DNA from: Octadecabacter ascidiaceicola | Lineage (GTDB): Bacteria; Pseudomonadota; Alphaproteobacteria; Rhodobacterales; Rhodobacteraceae | DNA length: 64,000 nucleotides | Direction of reading: 5' to 3' | Assembly (NCBI RefSeq): GCF_900185015.1 | Contig: NZ_FXYD01000001.1 | Location: 930,001-994,000, forward strand | In this document: in pieces, positions 46,352-55,491 of the stretch | Layout: every line of letters starts with the position of its first letter | Numbering within the stretch: position 1 is the stretch's first letter | Made by a program: the position numbers and the translations under genes | The notes under the pieces: model-generated | Database searches by the model: none | Told to the model about the DNA's origin: nothing | What the model saw: only the letters and a program-made list of their open reading frames with translations

Positions 46352-47158
46352 TTAGGCCTTCATCCGGTAGCCCGTGCGTAGCCAGTTCCACACGACGGCC
46401 AACACAATCAGCGACCACAGCGATACAACGCCAAGGCCCAGCAACGGGCTGCTGTCGCTGACGCCGATAGTGCCATAGCGTACACCATCAATGATGTAGA
46501 AGAACGGGTTCCAGTGGCTGAAGGTTTGCAGGACGGGCGGCAATGCTTCGATAGAATAGAATGTACCCGACAGGAACGCGAGCGGGGTGATGAGGAAGTT
46601 TGAGATCGCAGACAGCTGATCGAATTTGTTGGCAAACACCGCCGCAACCATCCCAAGCGCCCCCATCAGGATTGACCCCAAAAGCACAAACACCAATGCC
46701 CAAAGCGGATGCTCCATCGGCATCCCGATAAACCACATCGCGCCTGCGGTAATCACCACGGCCACGATCATTCCGCGTGCCACTGCTCCTGCGATGTAAC
46801 CCACAAGCAATTCCAATGCGGATAGCGGCGGCATCAGCGTATCAACAATATTGCCACCAACCTTGGCCGAGGCAATCGAACTGGAGGTATTTGCAAAAGC
46901 GTTCTGGATCACCGTCATCGTCATGATACCGGGCGCAAGAAACACCATGAACGGAACACCCATAACATCACCACGCGTCGGGCCGATGGCGATCGTAAAG
47001 ATCAGCAGAAACAAACCCGCGTTCACCAGCGGCCCCATAATCGTTTGCGACCAGACGTTCAAAAACCGCAACACTTCGCGGCGTGCCAGCGTCCAAGTGC
47101 CAAGCCAGTTTACGGCCCCGAAACGTCTTACGCCCATATCGGTCTTGCTGCTATGCAT
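46352..47158 (-). CDS. ABC-2 type transport permease
   Basis: A 268-residue inner-membrane permease with six helices, in the NodJ/DrrB group: NVWSQTIMGPLVNAGLFLLIF near the start, FMVFLAPGIMTMTVIQNAF, and the conserved LPPVLQTFSHWNPFFYIIDGVRYG near 210. ATG 47158 follows AAGGAA; the 89 upstream in-frame codons overlap gcrA. No ATP-binding partner lies next to it, which is unusual. Polysaccharide or lipid export is the common role, not shown here. Confidence 0.85.
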   Translation of the reverse strand: MHSSKTDMGVRRFGAVNWLGTWTLARREVLRFLNVWSQTIMGPLVNAGLFLLIFTIAIGPTRGDVMGVPFMVFLAPGIMTMTVIQNAFANTSSSIASAKVGGNIVDTLMPPLSALELLVGYIAGAVARGMIVAVVITAGAMWFIGMPMEHPLWALVFVLLGSILMGALGMVAAVFANKFDQLSAISNFLITPLAFLSGTFYSIEALPPVLQTFSHWNPFFYIIDGVRYGTIGVSDSSPLLGLGVVSLWSLIVLAVVWNWLRTGYRMKA

Positions 47159-47302
47159 CGCTGATTCCTTTTTCACCGCTGGGTGGTTGTATCCGCCGCT
47201 GGGGTGCTTAGAATAGGGGATCAAAGAATTCTCAACCCCATAACCGCCATTTTGGTTGTTTGGGGCCCATGCCAAACCTCTGGCCAAATAAGTGGAATAA
47301 AT

Positions 47303-47899
47303 ATGTCTTGGACCGACGAACGCGTCGATGTGTTGAAAAAGATGTGGGGCGAGGGTCAATCCGCCAGCCAGATCGCAAAAGAACTCGGCGGCGTAACCCG
47401 CAATGCCGTGATCGGCAAAGTGCACCGTTTGGGGCTGAGCAATCGCGCCGGTTCCGGTGGTGGTAAGTCTGCCGCACCCAAAGCAGACGCCAAGCCTAAG
47501 GCACCCGCCAAGCCTAAGGCCGCGCCCAAAAAGGCTGCCGCGCCAAGAGAAGATGAAATTCAGGAGCCAAAGACCGAGTCAGCGTCTCCTGCCCCTCAAC
47601 CAAAAGTGCCGCACGCACGCCGTCAGATCATTCCGGCTGGGCAGCCTCTGCCGCCACAGCCATCCGCCAATGAAATCAGCCCCGAGGTCTTGGCCAAGGT
47701 GAATGAGGTCGAAAAGACCGCCAAAAAGATCACGCTGATGGAATTGACCGAAAAGACCTGCAAGTGGCCCGTCGGCGACCCAGCGACAGAACAATTCTGG
47801 TTCTGCGGTCTGGCCGTACAGCAAGGCAAACCATACTGCGAAGCACACGTGAGCGTGGCATTCCAGCCAATGTCATCCCGCCGCGACCGCCGCCGGTAA
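47303..47899 (+). CDS. gcrA: Cell-cycle regulator GcrA
   Basis: A 198-residue transcriptional regulator that acts with sigma-70 at promoters carrying CcrM-methylated GANTC sites. The DNA-binding opening MSWTDERVDVLKKMWGEGQSASQIAKELGGVTRNAVIGKVHRLGLSNR is identified by its WTDERVDVLKKMW and VTRNAVIGKVHRLGL blocks. A Lys/Pro/Ala linker (about 55-90) leads to the conserved C-terminal block CKWPVGDP, FWFCGL and YCEAH. The ATG at 47303 marks the family start. Confidence 0.95.
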   Translation: MSWTDERVDVLKKMWGEGQSASQIAKELGGVTRNAVIGKVHRLGLSNRAGSGGGKSAAPKADAKPKAPAKPKAAPKKAAAPREDEIQEPKTESASPAPQPKVPHARRQIIPAGQPLPPQPSANEISPEVLAKVNEVEKTAKKITLMELTEKTCKWPVGDPATEQFWFCGLAVQQGKPYCEAHVSVAFQPMSSRRDRRR

Positions 47900-47903
47900 A
47901 AAC

Positions 47904-48284
47904 GTGGCTTGGGTTAGATTTGCCAATCGGACCCTTCAATCTTTGTTCGTCGCGCTTGGACTATGCGCGGCGACACCAGCCCTATCCCAAGATGATGTTT
48001 GGTCCGTTTCCCCTGAGCTTGCGGCCGCAACTTCGCTGTGGTTGAGCGGGGACGATACCGCAAAGGCGATTTGGGACATCGGGACACTGGCGGTTGAGGG
48101 TGAATTGCCAGCGCGGTATTTGGTCCGCGCAATCTATTACAATTTTGTGCCCCTAGACTTCCCCGAACTGGATCCGGAAGGACGTTCGGCTTTGTTTCCT
48201 GCTGATCCGGATGCAGGACGTTTTTTTCGCCCCTATCCGATCGATTCCGAAAGTGTACCAGCGCAAGCAGCGCGGGCAGTTTAG
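47904..48284 (+). CDS. Small exported protein of unknown function
   Basis: A 126-residue frame starting with GTG at 47904, 4 bp after gcrA. The N-terminus is hydrophobic (FVALGLCAATPALSQDD), consistent with a Sec signal cleaved after ALS. The rest is short, acidic, without recognised domain. Its stop shares TTAG with the pirin stop on the other strand. Its expression as part of the gcrA message is plausible. Confidence 0.5.
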   Translation: MAWVRFANRTLQSLFVALGLCAATPALSQDDVWSVSPELAAATSLWLSGDDTAKAIWDIGTLAVEGELPARYLVRAIYYNFVPLDFPELDPEGRSALFPADPDAGRFFRPYPIDSESVPAQAARAV

Positions 48285-49192
48285 TGCGCGGGTTTAATAA
48301 ACGTTCCATTCCTTAAATCACGGATCGCAGTTTGCAACTCTTCTTTGGTGTTCATCACAATCGGGCCGTGCCACGCGACTGGTTCTTCAATAGGCGCGCC
48401 TGAAATCAGCAAAAAACGAACGCCCTGCTCTCCGGCCTGAACTGTCACCTCATCGCCGGTGCCAAAGCGGATCAATGTGCGGTCTCCAGACATATCGCGG
48501 ATGTTCACCTCTTCGCCCATGACCTCCTTTTCAAGCAGCACACCAGACGGCGGACTTGCGTCAGCAAATGCAGCCGTGCCTTCAAATACATAGGCAAACG
48601 CACGGCGGTATGTGTCGATCTTGAAGGTCTTGCGAACGCCCGCAGGCACTTTTACATCGAGGTATTGCGGGTCGGCTGCGATGCCATCCACCGGCCCGCG
48701 CTTGCCCCAAAATTCTCCGGTGATGACGCGCACAACAGTGCCGTCATCATCCGTGATTTCCGGAATCTCACCCGCGTTTACATCCTGGTAGCGCGGGTCC
48801 GTCATCTTTTGCGCGCTCGGTAGGTTGCCCCACAATTGAAACCCATGCATCTGCCCCGCCGCGTTACCGTGCGGCATTTCTTGATGCATGATACCAGATC
48901 CAGCCGTCATCCACTGCACATCACCCGCACCCAGTTTACCGACGTTTCCTAGGCTGTCTTCATGCTCAACCGTTCCGTTCAACACATAGGTGATCGTCTC
49001 AATCCCGCGGTGGGGATGCCATGGGAAACCCTTCATGAAATGCGCGGGGTCATCGTTGCGGAAATCATCGAACAGTAGGAACGGGTCCAGCTCCGTCGGG
49101 TCCTGAAACCCGAACGCACGATGCAACTGAACGCCCGCACCCTCCACTGTTGATACGGCTTTACGGGTCTCAAGAATTGGGCGAATGGACAT
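48281..49192 (-). CDS. Pirin-family cupin protein
   Basis: A 303-residue bicupin. The N-terminal cupin shows DPFLLFDDFR, WHPHRGIETITYVLNGTVEHEDS (metal His, about 62-85), and GDVQWMTAGSGIMHQEMP. The second cupin is intact. Pirins are metal-dependent, some with quercetinase activity; in many bacteria they respond to redox stress. ATG 49192 follows GGAGGT. The physiological substrate is unknown. Confidence 0.88.
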   Translation of the reverse strand: MSIRPILETRKAVSTVEGAGVQLHRAFGFQDPTELDPFLLFDDFRNDDPAHFMKGFPWHPHRGIETITYVLNGTVEHEDSLGNVGKLGAGDVQWMTAGSGIMHQEMPHGNAAGQMHGFQLWGNLPSAQKMTDPRYQDVNAGEIPEITDDDGTVVRVITGEFWGKRGPVDGIAADPQYLDVKVPAGVRKTFKIDTYRRAFAYVFEGTAAFADASPPSGVLLEKEVMGEEVNIRDMSGDRTLIRFGTGDEVTVQAGEQGVRFLLISGAPIEEPVAWHGPIVMNTKEELQTAIRDLRNGTFIKPAH

Positions 49193-49325
49193 ATGTACCT
49201 CCAACGGTTGTGTGAGAAAAACCTAGCCTTGCGCGGTCCTGCATTCAATTGACGCACAACCACCAAGGCTGTGCATCAGCGCACAGGACTTGCAGGGGGC
49301 ATCACACCGCCCTAAACCAGCGCTG

Positions 49326-50195
49326 ATGCGTACCTTTGAAACCGCCACCCGCTCCGACTGGATCACCGATCGCGCCCTGCGCGCGATCATCGCAACCGCG
49401 ATGGCGTTGCCCTATAAGCAACGCGTGCGTTGGTTCGGCGCGATGGCAGAACGGCTTGTTGCCCCCACAGCGGGATATCTCAAGCGGTCGCGCACACAGA
49501 TTAGCATGATCTGGCCCGACATGGATGACACCGAAGTCAACCGGCTCGCCCGTGCTTGCTGCAACAACTTTGGTCGCACCATGATCGAAGGCTATTCGCG
49601 TGGAGACTACACCGCGCAATTGTCTAACACGATACCCGAAGGTCCCGGCCTCGAATACCTGGCCAATGCCAAATCCGAGGGACGCCCGGTATTGTTCGTC
49701 ACCGGCCATTTGGGAAACCACGACGCGCCGCGCCATGTGTTGAACCGTTTGGGCTATACGATCGGCGGCATCTACAAACCAATTTCAAACCCCTATTTCA
49801 ACGAACACTACCTTAGCACGATCAACGAAGTCTCAGGCCCCGTTTTTCCAATCGACCGCGAAGGCATGGCAGGCTTTATGCGTTTGCTGAACGGTGGTGG
49901 CATGGGGACGATGCTGTTTGACGTTCGTGTTACGAAATACCCGAAAATCCCATTTCTCGGCCATCCCGCGCATACCTCAACGGGTCTTGGCGCGATTGCC
50001 CTAAAAACCGGCGCGCTGATCCTGCCCTACTTTGGCACACGTCGCGCAGACGGTTTGAATTTTGATGTGACCGTTGAAGCCCCTGTTGAGCTGACCACAC
50101 CAGAGCAAATCATGCGCGATGTGACAGACCGCCTAGAAGACCGCGTGCGCGCGCATCCCGACCAATATTTCTGGGTGCATCGACGCTGGGGCTAA
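49326..50195 (+). CDS. Lipid A acyltransferase (LpxL/HtrB-type)
   Basis: A 289-residue LPLAT-superfamily protein. The HxxxxD motif is TGHLGNHDAPR (His-Gly... near 130), with a KPISNPYFNEHY block and LFDVRVTKYPKIPFLGHPAHTSTGLGAIALKTGA later. No signal is seen; typical of membrane-peripheral acyltransferases of lipid A. It is 81 bp upstream of neuB on the same strand, consistent with a cell-envelope cluster. A TTG start at 49290 is possible; I chose the ATG at 49326. Confidence 0.85.
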   Translation: MRTFETATRSDWITDRALRAIIATAMALPYKQRVRWFGAMAERLVAPTAGYLKRSRTQISMIWPDMDDTEVNRLARACCNNFGRTMIEGYSRGDYTAQLSNTIPEGPGLEYLANAKSEGRPVLFVTGHLGNHDAPRHVLNRLGYTIGGIYKPISNPYFNEHYLSTINEVSGPVFPIDREGMAGFMRLLNGGGMGTMLFDVRVTKYPKIPFLGHPAHTSTGLGAIALKTGALILPYFGTRRADGLNFDVTVEAPVELTTPEQIMRDVTDRLEDRVRAHPDQYFWVHRRWG

Positions 50196-50276
50196 GCCAA
50201 AACTACGCATGCACGCGACGTCTAGAGTTTCCGCTCAGTGCGTGTCACAACTGCTTCAATTAATCGGAGTGACCAC

Positions 50277-51305
50277 ATGAAAATCGCCAACCGCGACATC
50301 GGCCCAGACCACCCGCCCCTCGTGATTGCCGAGATCGGCATCAACCACGGTGGCAGCCTTGAAGTTGCGAAAGAAATGGCGCGTTTGGCGGCCCTTTCCG
50401 GCTGTGAAATGGTCAAGCACCAGACCCACATCGTCGAAGATGAAATGACGGAGGAAGCCAAGCAAATCTTCCCACCGAACGCCGATGTGTCGATTTGGGA
50501 TGTGATGGCGGAATGCGCCCTTAGCCGCGAAGATGAAGCCGCGCTGAAGGATTACATCGAAGACCTCGGGATGATCTTTATCTCCACCCCGTTCAGCCGC
50601 GCCGCTTGTGATTTCCTCGAAACCCTCGACGTGCCGGCCTACAAGATCGGCTCGGGCGAAGCAGACAACCTGCCCCTCATTCGTCACGTTGCGTCCAAGG
50701 GTAAGCCGGTCATCATGTCCACGGGCATGCAGACGATCGAAAGCATCCGTGCAAGCGTTCAAATTCTGGAAGACAGCGGCGTTGACTACGCGCTTCTGGA
50801 ATGCACCAACCTGTACCCGTCCCCTCCTGAAATCGTTTCTTTGCAAGGCGTTACAGACCTGCGCAACGCATTCCCGAACGCGGTTGTAGGCTTTTCTGAC
50901 CATTCCATCGGGCCAGAAATGGCGCTGGCGTCCGTGGCTCTTGGCGCCAGCATTCTGGAACGCCACTACACCGACACGCGCTATCGCAAAGGCCCCGACA
51001 TCAGCTGCTCAATGGACCCATCCGAACTGCGTCACCTGATTGACCGCTCCGTTGAAATCCACACGGCACTGCACAACCCCAAAGAACGCACCGCTGCCGA
51101 AGAAGACGTCTACCGCTTCGCCCGCGCCTCTGTAGTGGCCGACGCCGACCTGCCTGCAGGCCACACCATAACCGAGGCCGACATCTGGGCTCGCCGCCCC
51201 GGTTCCGGCGCGATTGCGGGCTATGATTTTGACAAAGTTGTCGGGAAGACGCTCAAGGTTGCCGTAACAAAGAACCAGCAGCTCACATGGGATGATTTTA
51301 AGTGA
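50277..51305 (+). CDS. neuB: N-acetylneuraminate synthase family protein
   Basis: A 342-residue enzyme condensing an N-acyl hexose with phosphoenolpyruvate to a nonulosonic acid. The PEP-binding barrel starts PLVIAEIGINHGGSLEVAK, with VPAYKIGSGEADN and MSTGMQTIES in the middle and FSDHSIGPEMALASVALGA late (each below 20 residues). A C-terminal SAF/antifreeze-like domain (RPGSGAIAGYDFD onward) is present, as in NeuB, LegI and PseI. ATG 50277 follows CGGAGTG. With neuC and neuA it forms a complete minimal route. Exact sugar unknown. Confidence 0.9.
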   Translation: MKIANRDIGPDHPPLVIAEIGINHGGSLEVAKEMARLAALSGCEMVKHQTHIVEDEMTEEAKQIFPPNADVSIWDVMAECALSREDEAALKDYIEDLGMIFISTPFSRAACDFLETLDVPAYKIGSGEADNLPLIRHVASKGKPVIMSTGMQTIESIRASVQILEDSGVDYALLECTNLYPSPPEIVSLQGVTDLRNAFPNAVVGFSDHSIGPEMALASVALGASILERHYTDTRYRKGPDISCSMDPSELRHLIDRSVEIHTALHNPKERTAAEEDVYRFARASVVADADLPAGHTITEADIWARRPGSGAIAGYDFDKVVGKTLKVAVTKNQQLTWDDFK

Positions 51306-51394
51306 CCATTCTTCAAGGATCAGTTTGTTGATCTTAGTGACATGGAACTAAGCCCCACCAGTAACCCTCACCGCTCGGACGGCCGATAAGAAAT

Positions 51395-52516
51395 ATGACC
51401 GAAAAATCCATCCTCTTCGTTACCGGAACCCGTGCAGATTTCGGGAAAATGGAACCGCTGGCTATTGCTGCGCGGGATGCGGGACATGATGTCGGGTTTT
51501 GGGTGACCGGCATGCACATGCTCGACCGTTACGGGCTGACCAAGAAAGAAGTCGCGCGCACTGAAGGTGTGGGTGTTCATGAGTACCTCAATCAACGCCC
51601 CGGTGATCCGCAGGATCATGTTTTAGCCAAGACTGTTATGGGGTTTTCTGACTTCGTGGCCGAGCATAAGCCGGACTTGGTTGTCGTTCATGGTGATCGG
51701 ATTGAAGCCCTCGCTTGCGCCCTTGTCGCAGCGACAAATTACATTCGTTCAGCCCATATTGAAGGCGGCGAAGTGTCTGGAACGATTGATGAAATCTTCC
51801 GCCACTGTAATTCCAAACTCGCCAGCCACCACTTTGTCAGTTCCGAGGACGCCAAGCGCCGCGTCATGGCCATGGGTGAACCTGAGGACGAAATTCATGT
51901 GATCGGCTCACCCGAGCTCGATTTTCATTCGGGCCCGTCTGGGGTGACCATCGGTGACGTGCGGGCGCATTATGATTTGCCGAAAGATGACTTCGGCATC
52001 GTCGTCTTCCACCCCGTCACATCCGAAGCCGACACGATGGGCCAGCAGGCCCGCGACCTGTTTGGCGCGCTTGATGCTTCGGGCAAATCCTTTGTGGTGA
52101 TCGCCCCGAACAATGACCCTGGATCGGACGATATTTTTGCCGCGATTGAGACCCTCCCCAAAGACCGGTTTCGCGTGCTGCCCTCCATGCGGTTCGCCCA
52201 TTTTTCCGAGCTGATGAAAAATGCCGCCTGTATGATCGGCAATTCAAGCGCAGGCGTGCGTGAAGCGCCGTTCCTTGGCACGCCGTCCTTGGATATCGGC
52301 ACCCGCCAAACCAACCGCGCCCAAGCCCCGTCTTTGCACGCAAAAGCGGCGTCAGACACGGATGGCATAGCGGCCTTCCTGCACGAGGAATGGGGCAAGC
52401 GCTATGAACGCCACGTTGCGTTTGGCCAAGGCGATGCAGCCGCGCGGTTTGCTGATATCGTCAGTGACGAGGCCTTCTGGACAGGCGATCTGCAAAAACG
52501 GTTCCATGACCAATAA
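51395..52516 (+). CDS. neuC: UDP-GlcNAc 2-epimerase (hydrolysing), NeuC/LegG type
   Basis: A 373-residue GT-B-fold enzyme that turns a UDP-N-acetyl hexosamine into the free ManNAc-type sugar used by NeuB. FVTGTRADFGKMEPLA (start), VVVHGDRIEALACALVAAT, HIEGGEVSGTIDEIFRHC and NSSAGVREAPFLGTPSLD are the diagnostic blocks. The gene ends 11 bp inside the Kdo-transferase-like gene, so the two are translated from one message. Substrate (GlcNAc or a 6-deoxy di-N-acetyl sugar) is not fixed by sequence. Confidence 0.9.
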   Translation: MTEKSILFVTGTRADFGKMEPLAIAARDAGHDVGFWVTGMHMLDRYGLTKKEVARTEGVGVHEYLNQRPGDPQDHVLAKTVMGFSDFVAEHKPDLVVVHGDRIEALACALVAATNYIRSAHIEGGEVSGTIDEIFRHCNSKLASHHFVSSEDAKRRVMAMGEPEDEIHVIGSPELDFHSGPSGVTIGDVRAHYDLPKDDFGIVVFHPVTSEADTMGQQARDLFGALDASGKSFVVIAPNNDPGSDDIFAAIETLPKDRFRVLPSMRFAHFSELMKNAACMIGNSSAGVREAPFLGTPSLDIGTRQTNRAQAPSLHAKAASDTDGIAAFLHEEWGKRYERHVAFGQGDAAARFADIVSDEAFWTGDLQKRFHDQ

Positions 52517-53780
52517 GCCGAGCATTGGCCCCATGTTGCGGCTGGTGCTTGGTGTTGGCGCGGTGCTGTCACCACTGGCCCAACCGCTGCTGAAACGGCG
52601 TTTGGCAAAAGGCAAAGAAGACCCCGCCCGTTGGCGCGAAAAGCTGGGTGAACCCACTGCAGCACGGCCCAACGGCCCGCTGATTTGGATGCACGGCGTT
52701 GGGGTTGGCGAAGTTATGGCCCTGCGTGGCTTGATTATCGCACTGTCGACTAAGCGACCCGATTTGAATTTTCTCGTCACGTCCTCGGCTCGGTCCTCGG
52801 GCGAAGTTTTTGAAAAGAACCTGCCGCCCCGCACACAGCATCAATACCTTCCGCTCGACATGCCCGGCCCCGTGTCGCGTTTCCTTAATCATTGGAAACC
52901 CGACCTCGCGGTGTGGTCCGATCAAGAAGTCTGGCCGCGCCTTGCCGTCACCTGTGCGCGTCGTGGAATCCCACAGGCCTATGTCGCCGCGCGGATAACC
53001 GACAAATCTGCCGCGGCCAAGTCGCGGTTTGGCGATGCTTACGGCGATCTCTATCGTTTGCTCGACGCCCGCCATGCGCAAGAAGACCGCACAGCATCAG
53101 CATTGCGGGACTTGATGGGCGATGAGACAGACGTTCAAATCACGGGCTCATTGAAAGCCGCCGCTGCTCCATTGGTCTGCGACGCAAATCTGTTGGCCAG
53201 TTTCGACGCGGACTTCAGCCCCGTTTGGGTCGTCGCCTCAGCTCATCTGATTGACATTAAACTCGCCCTGGATGCGCAGATACTAGCCCGTGAGAAGCAT
53301 GGCTTCACATCGTTTCTGATCATCGCTCCGCGCATCCTTACCGACACACAACCCATTGAGAACATGTGTGAAGATCGAGGTCTAACTTGGACGAAACGCA
53401 GCGCCAAGCAACTGCCAGATCCTGCCTGTGACACCTTCATCGCTGATAGCTTTGGTGAGCTGGGAACATGGTATCGCGTCGCGTCTCTCGCGCAAATCGG
53501 CGGTACATTTGACGCCACAGAAGGACACAACCCTTGGGAGGCTGTGGCCCTGAACTGCGCCATCCTGCACGGGCCGCGCGTGCAGAATTTCGCGATGGAT
53601 TACGCCATACTAACGGATGCCGATGCCGCCCGTTTGGTCAAGACCGCAGAAGACATTGCTGAAGCTTTGCTCGATACGACACTGCCGCAAATGTCGGATC
53701 GTGCCATGCAGGTACGCACCACTGCGGCACAGGGGCTTTCGCGCATTGCGGATGATCTGCTGGGCCTTCTAAGGGCTTAG
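52506..53780 (+). CDS. Kdo-transferase-like (WaaA/GT30) glycosyltransferase in the nonulosonic acid cluster
   Basis: A 424-residue membrane-bound glycosyltransferase like the Kdo transferase WaaA. An N-terminal helix is followed by ARWREKLGEPTAARPNGPLIWMH and GVGVGEVMALRGL, with the Glu in VGE that is the catalytic base in the family, and the C-terminal GHNPWEAVALNCAILHGPRVQNF (first 20: GHNPWEAVALNCAILHGPRV) which contacts the CMP-sugar. ATG 52506 overlaps the neuC stop. Because Kdo and nonulosonic acids are both CMP-activated, this gene may add the neu-type sugar to LPS rather than Kdo. That is inference. Confidence 0.75.
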   Translation: MTNKPSIGPMLRLVLGVGAVLSPLAQPLLKRRLAKGKEDPARWREKLGEPTAARPNGPLIWMHGVGVGEVMALRGLIIALSTKRPDLNFLVTSSARSSGEVFEKNLPPRTQHQYLPLDMPGPVSRFLNHWKPDLAVWSDQEVWPRLAVTCARRGIPQAYVAARITDKSAAAKSRFGDAYGDLYRLLDARHAQEDRTASALRDLMGDETDVQITGSLKAAAAPLVCDANLLASFDADFSPVWVVASAHLIDIKLALDAQILAREKHGFTSFLIIAPRILTDTQPIENMCEDRGLTWTKRSAKQLPDPACDTFIADSFGELGTWYRVASLAQIGGTFDATEGHNPWEAVALNCAILHGPRVQNFAMDYAILTDADAARLVKTAEDIAEALLDTTLPQMSDRAMQVRTTAAQGLSRIADDLLGLLRA

Positions 53781-54709
53781 AATTCCATTTCCGCAGTGCC
53801 GAAAAACACGCGTTTTCCCGATGCATCCGCGATCAAATCGCTTGAACTGCGCATGTCCGACAAACGCGGCGCGAGTGGTGCCAGCGTTGCGCTCTCATCC
53901 TCGATCAACGCCAGCCAATCGCGCGTTATTGCACGGAACATGTCGTTGCGTTCAAACGGGAAGCTTTTGGTTTCTGGACCGTTGCCATCATCGCGCGTGA
54001 TCTTAGCCGCCAACATATCGAGCTTGCGTAAACCGCGGCCCCCCGACAGTTCAGACCGACGCAGGCTAACCGGCGACAGATAATCCATCGCCACGGTTCC
54101 CGTGCGCCCAGCGCCGCCCGTAAGCGCTATCCGGCTGGCGAAATCGACCCCGTCGAAATCCGCGTGCCCGACGGACGCGACCGATTGCACGGCCAAATCC
54201 GGGAACAAAGCTTTCGCCAAATCCAGCTCATGACACAAATCCAACAAAACCCCGCCGCCATCGGGCTTAGCGGCATAGCTATCAGGAAAAGACCAGTTTT
54301 GCCGCCACTGGCGCACATCATGGCCGATCTCAAACGAGAACCCATAAACGTCGGACAAATCGCCCGCCGCCAGCGCCTGCACGACCGGATGGTAGCGCGC
54401 CATGAACCCAAGCATGGACCGCTTCGCCAAATCCCCAGCCGCATCGTAGATTTCAGCCACGCCGGCAGCCGTCCAATGCAAGGGCTTTTCCACGTAAAAT
54501 GGCCAACCTTTGGCAGCGCAAAGCGTGACCAGTTCAAGGCGCACTTGCGTGGCCGTGGCAATCACCAAACCCTTCACATCATTGCGTTTTTCAAGCGCCG
54601 CGCGATCGTAGGATCGCCACGAGATCAGCTCAGTCACCTCGCCAAGTGCGGTCAGATTGTCCGCATGACGGCGCCCAATAGACCCCGCCCCGATGACCAA
54701 AATCACCAC
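53777..54709 (-). CDS. Gfo/Idh/MocA-family oxidoreductase
   Basis: A 310-residue NAD(P)-binding enzyme. GxGxxG-like VIGAGSIGRRHADNL (start), VATATQVRLELV, EKPLHWTAAG (the EKP motif, with Lys) and DGGGVLLDLCHELD follow in the usual order of the family. It lies at the end of the neuA-SDR operon and overlaps the SDR by 7 bp, so it works on the same sugar pathway. Probably modifies the nonulosonic acid precursor or its nucleotide form. Substrate unknown. Confidence 0.82.
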   Translation of the reverse strand: MVILVIGAGSIGRRHADNLTALGEVTELISWRSYDRAALEKRNDVKGLVIATATQVRLELVTLCAAKGWPFYVEKPLHWTAAGVAEIYDAAGDLAKRSMLGFMARYHPVVQALAAGDLSDVYGFSFEIGHDVRQWRQNWSFPDSYAAKPDGGGVLLDLCHELDLAKALFPDLAVQSVASVGHADFDGVDFASRIALTGGAGRTGTVAMDYLSPVSLRRSELSGGRGLRKLDMLAAKITRDDGNGPETKSFPFERNDMFRAITRDWLALIEDESATLAPLAPRLSDMRSSSDLIADASGKRVFFGTAEMEF

Positions 54710-55491
54710 GCGGAGAAACCGCCATCAACGTTGATCAACTGGCCCGTCATATAGCCCGATTGCTTGGACGCGAGGAACAACATCGTATCGGCAATCTCAT
54801 CAGGTTCACACATACGCCCCGCCATAATCAGCTCACCCACGCGCTTTTGGAACTCTTCGGAATGGCCGTTAAACACAGCGCCCGGTGCAATGGTGTTGAC
54901 CGTCGCTTGGCGTTTCGCCCAATAGCCCGCCAGCCAAACCGTCAACCCGTGGATACCTGCTTTGGTCACGCCGTAAGCCGAGAAGTTCTTAAACGGCATA
55001 CCATCATAAATCGGGTGGTGTGCGCCATTCAGCGCATACATGGATGCCACGTTGATCAGCGTTGTCGGGCGTTTGCCCACGATATCGCGGTCCATCTGAC
55101 GCGCGACCAGAAACGCCCCCGTCAGGTTGGTGCGCATGGTCTTTTCCCAATCGTCCAACGTGGTGTCCGCAAAGTCAGGGAAACTCCCGCCCGCACCCAT
55201 CAACATCTCGCCAGTGATGGCCGCGTTGTTCAGCACGACGTCAGGTTTCCAGCCGTCGCCTTCTACGGTTTTGAAAATTTCAACGATTTGCTCTTCTGAT
55301 CCCACATCCAGCGGGTAGATCGCGAAATCAGGGTTGTCGCCGTGCGTTTCCTGTAGCCCGTCAAATCGATGCCCTGGCAGGTCTGTCGCCACGACCTTAG
55401 CGCCCTGCTCCAGCATCCGGCGCACATAGGTGCTGCCCAAAACGCCGCCAGAGCCTGTGATAAATACTGTTCTGCCGTCAAGTTGCGCCAT
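54703..55491 (-). CDS. SDR-family oxidoreductase (PtmA-like context)
   Basis: A 262-residue classical short-chain dehydrogenase. The NAD loop is TGSGGVLGSTYVR (about 12-24), with NNAAITG, the Ser in NVASMYALNG, and the active-site Tyr/Lys in YGVTKAGIHG. Lies between neuA (14-bp overlap) and the Gfo/Idh gene (7-bp overlap). In flagellin-glycosylation clusters an SDR named PtmA takes a similar position in the legionaminic route; a like role is possible here. Confidence 0.82.
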   Translation of the reverse strand: MAQLDGRTVFITGSGGVLGSTYVRRMLEQGAKVVATDLPGHRFDGLQETHGDNPDFAIYPLDVGSEEQIVEIFKTVEGDGWKPDVVLNNAAITGEMLMGAGGSFPDFADTTLDDWEKTMRTNLTGAFLVARQMDRDIVGKRPTTLINVASMYALNGAHHPIYDGMPFKNFSAYGVTKAGIHGLTVWLAGYWAKRQATVNTIAPGAVFNGHSEEFQKRVGELIMAGRMCEPDEIADTMLFLASKQSGYMTGQLINVDGGFSAW

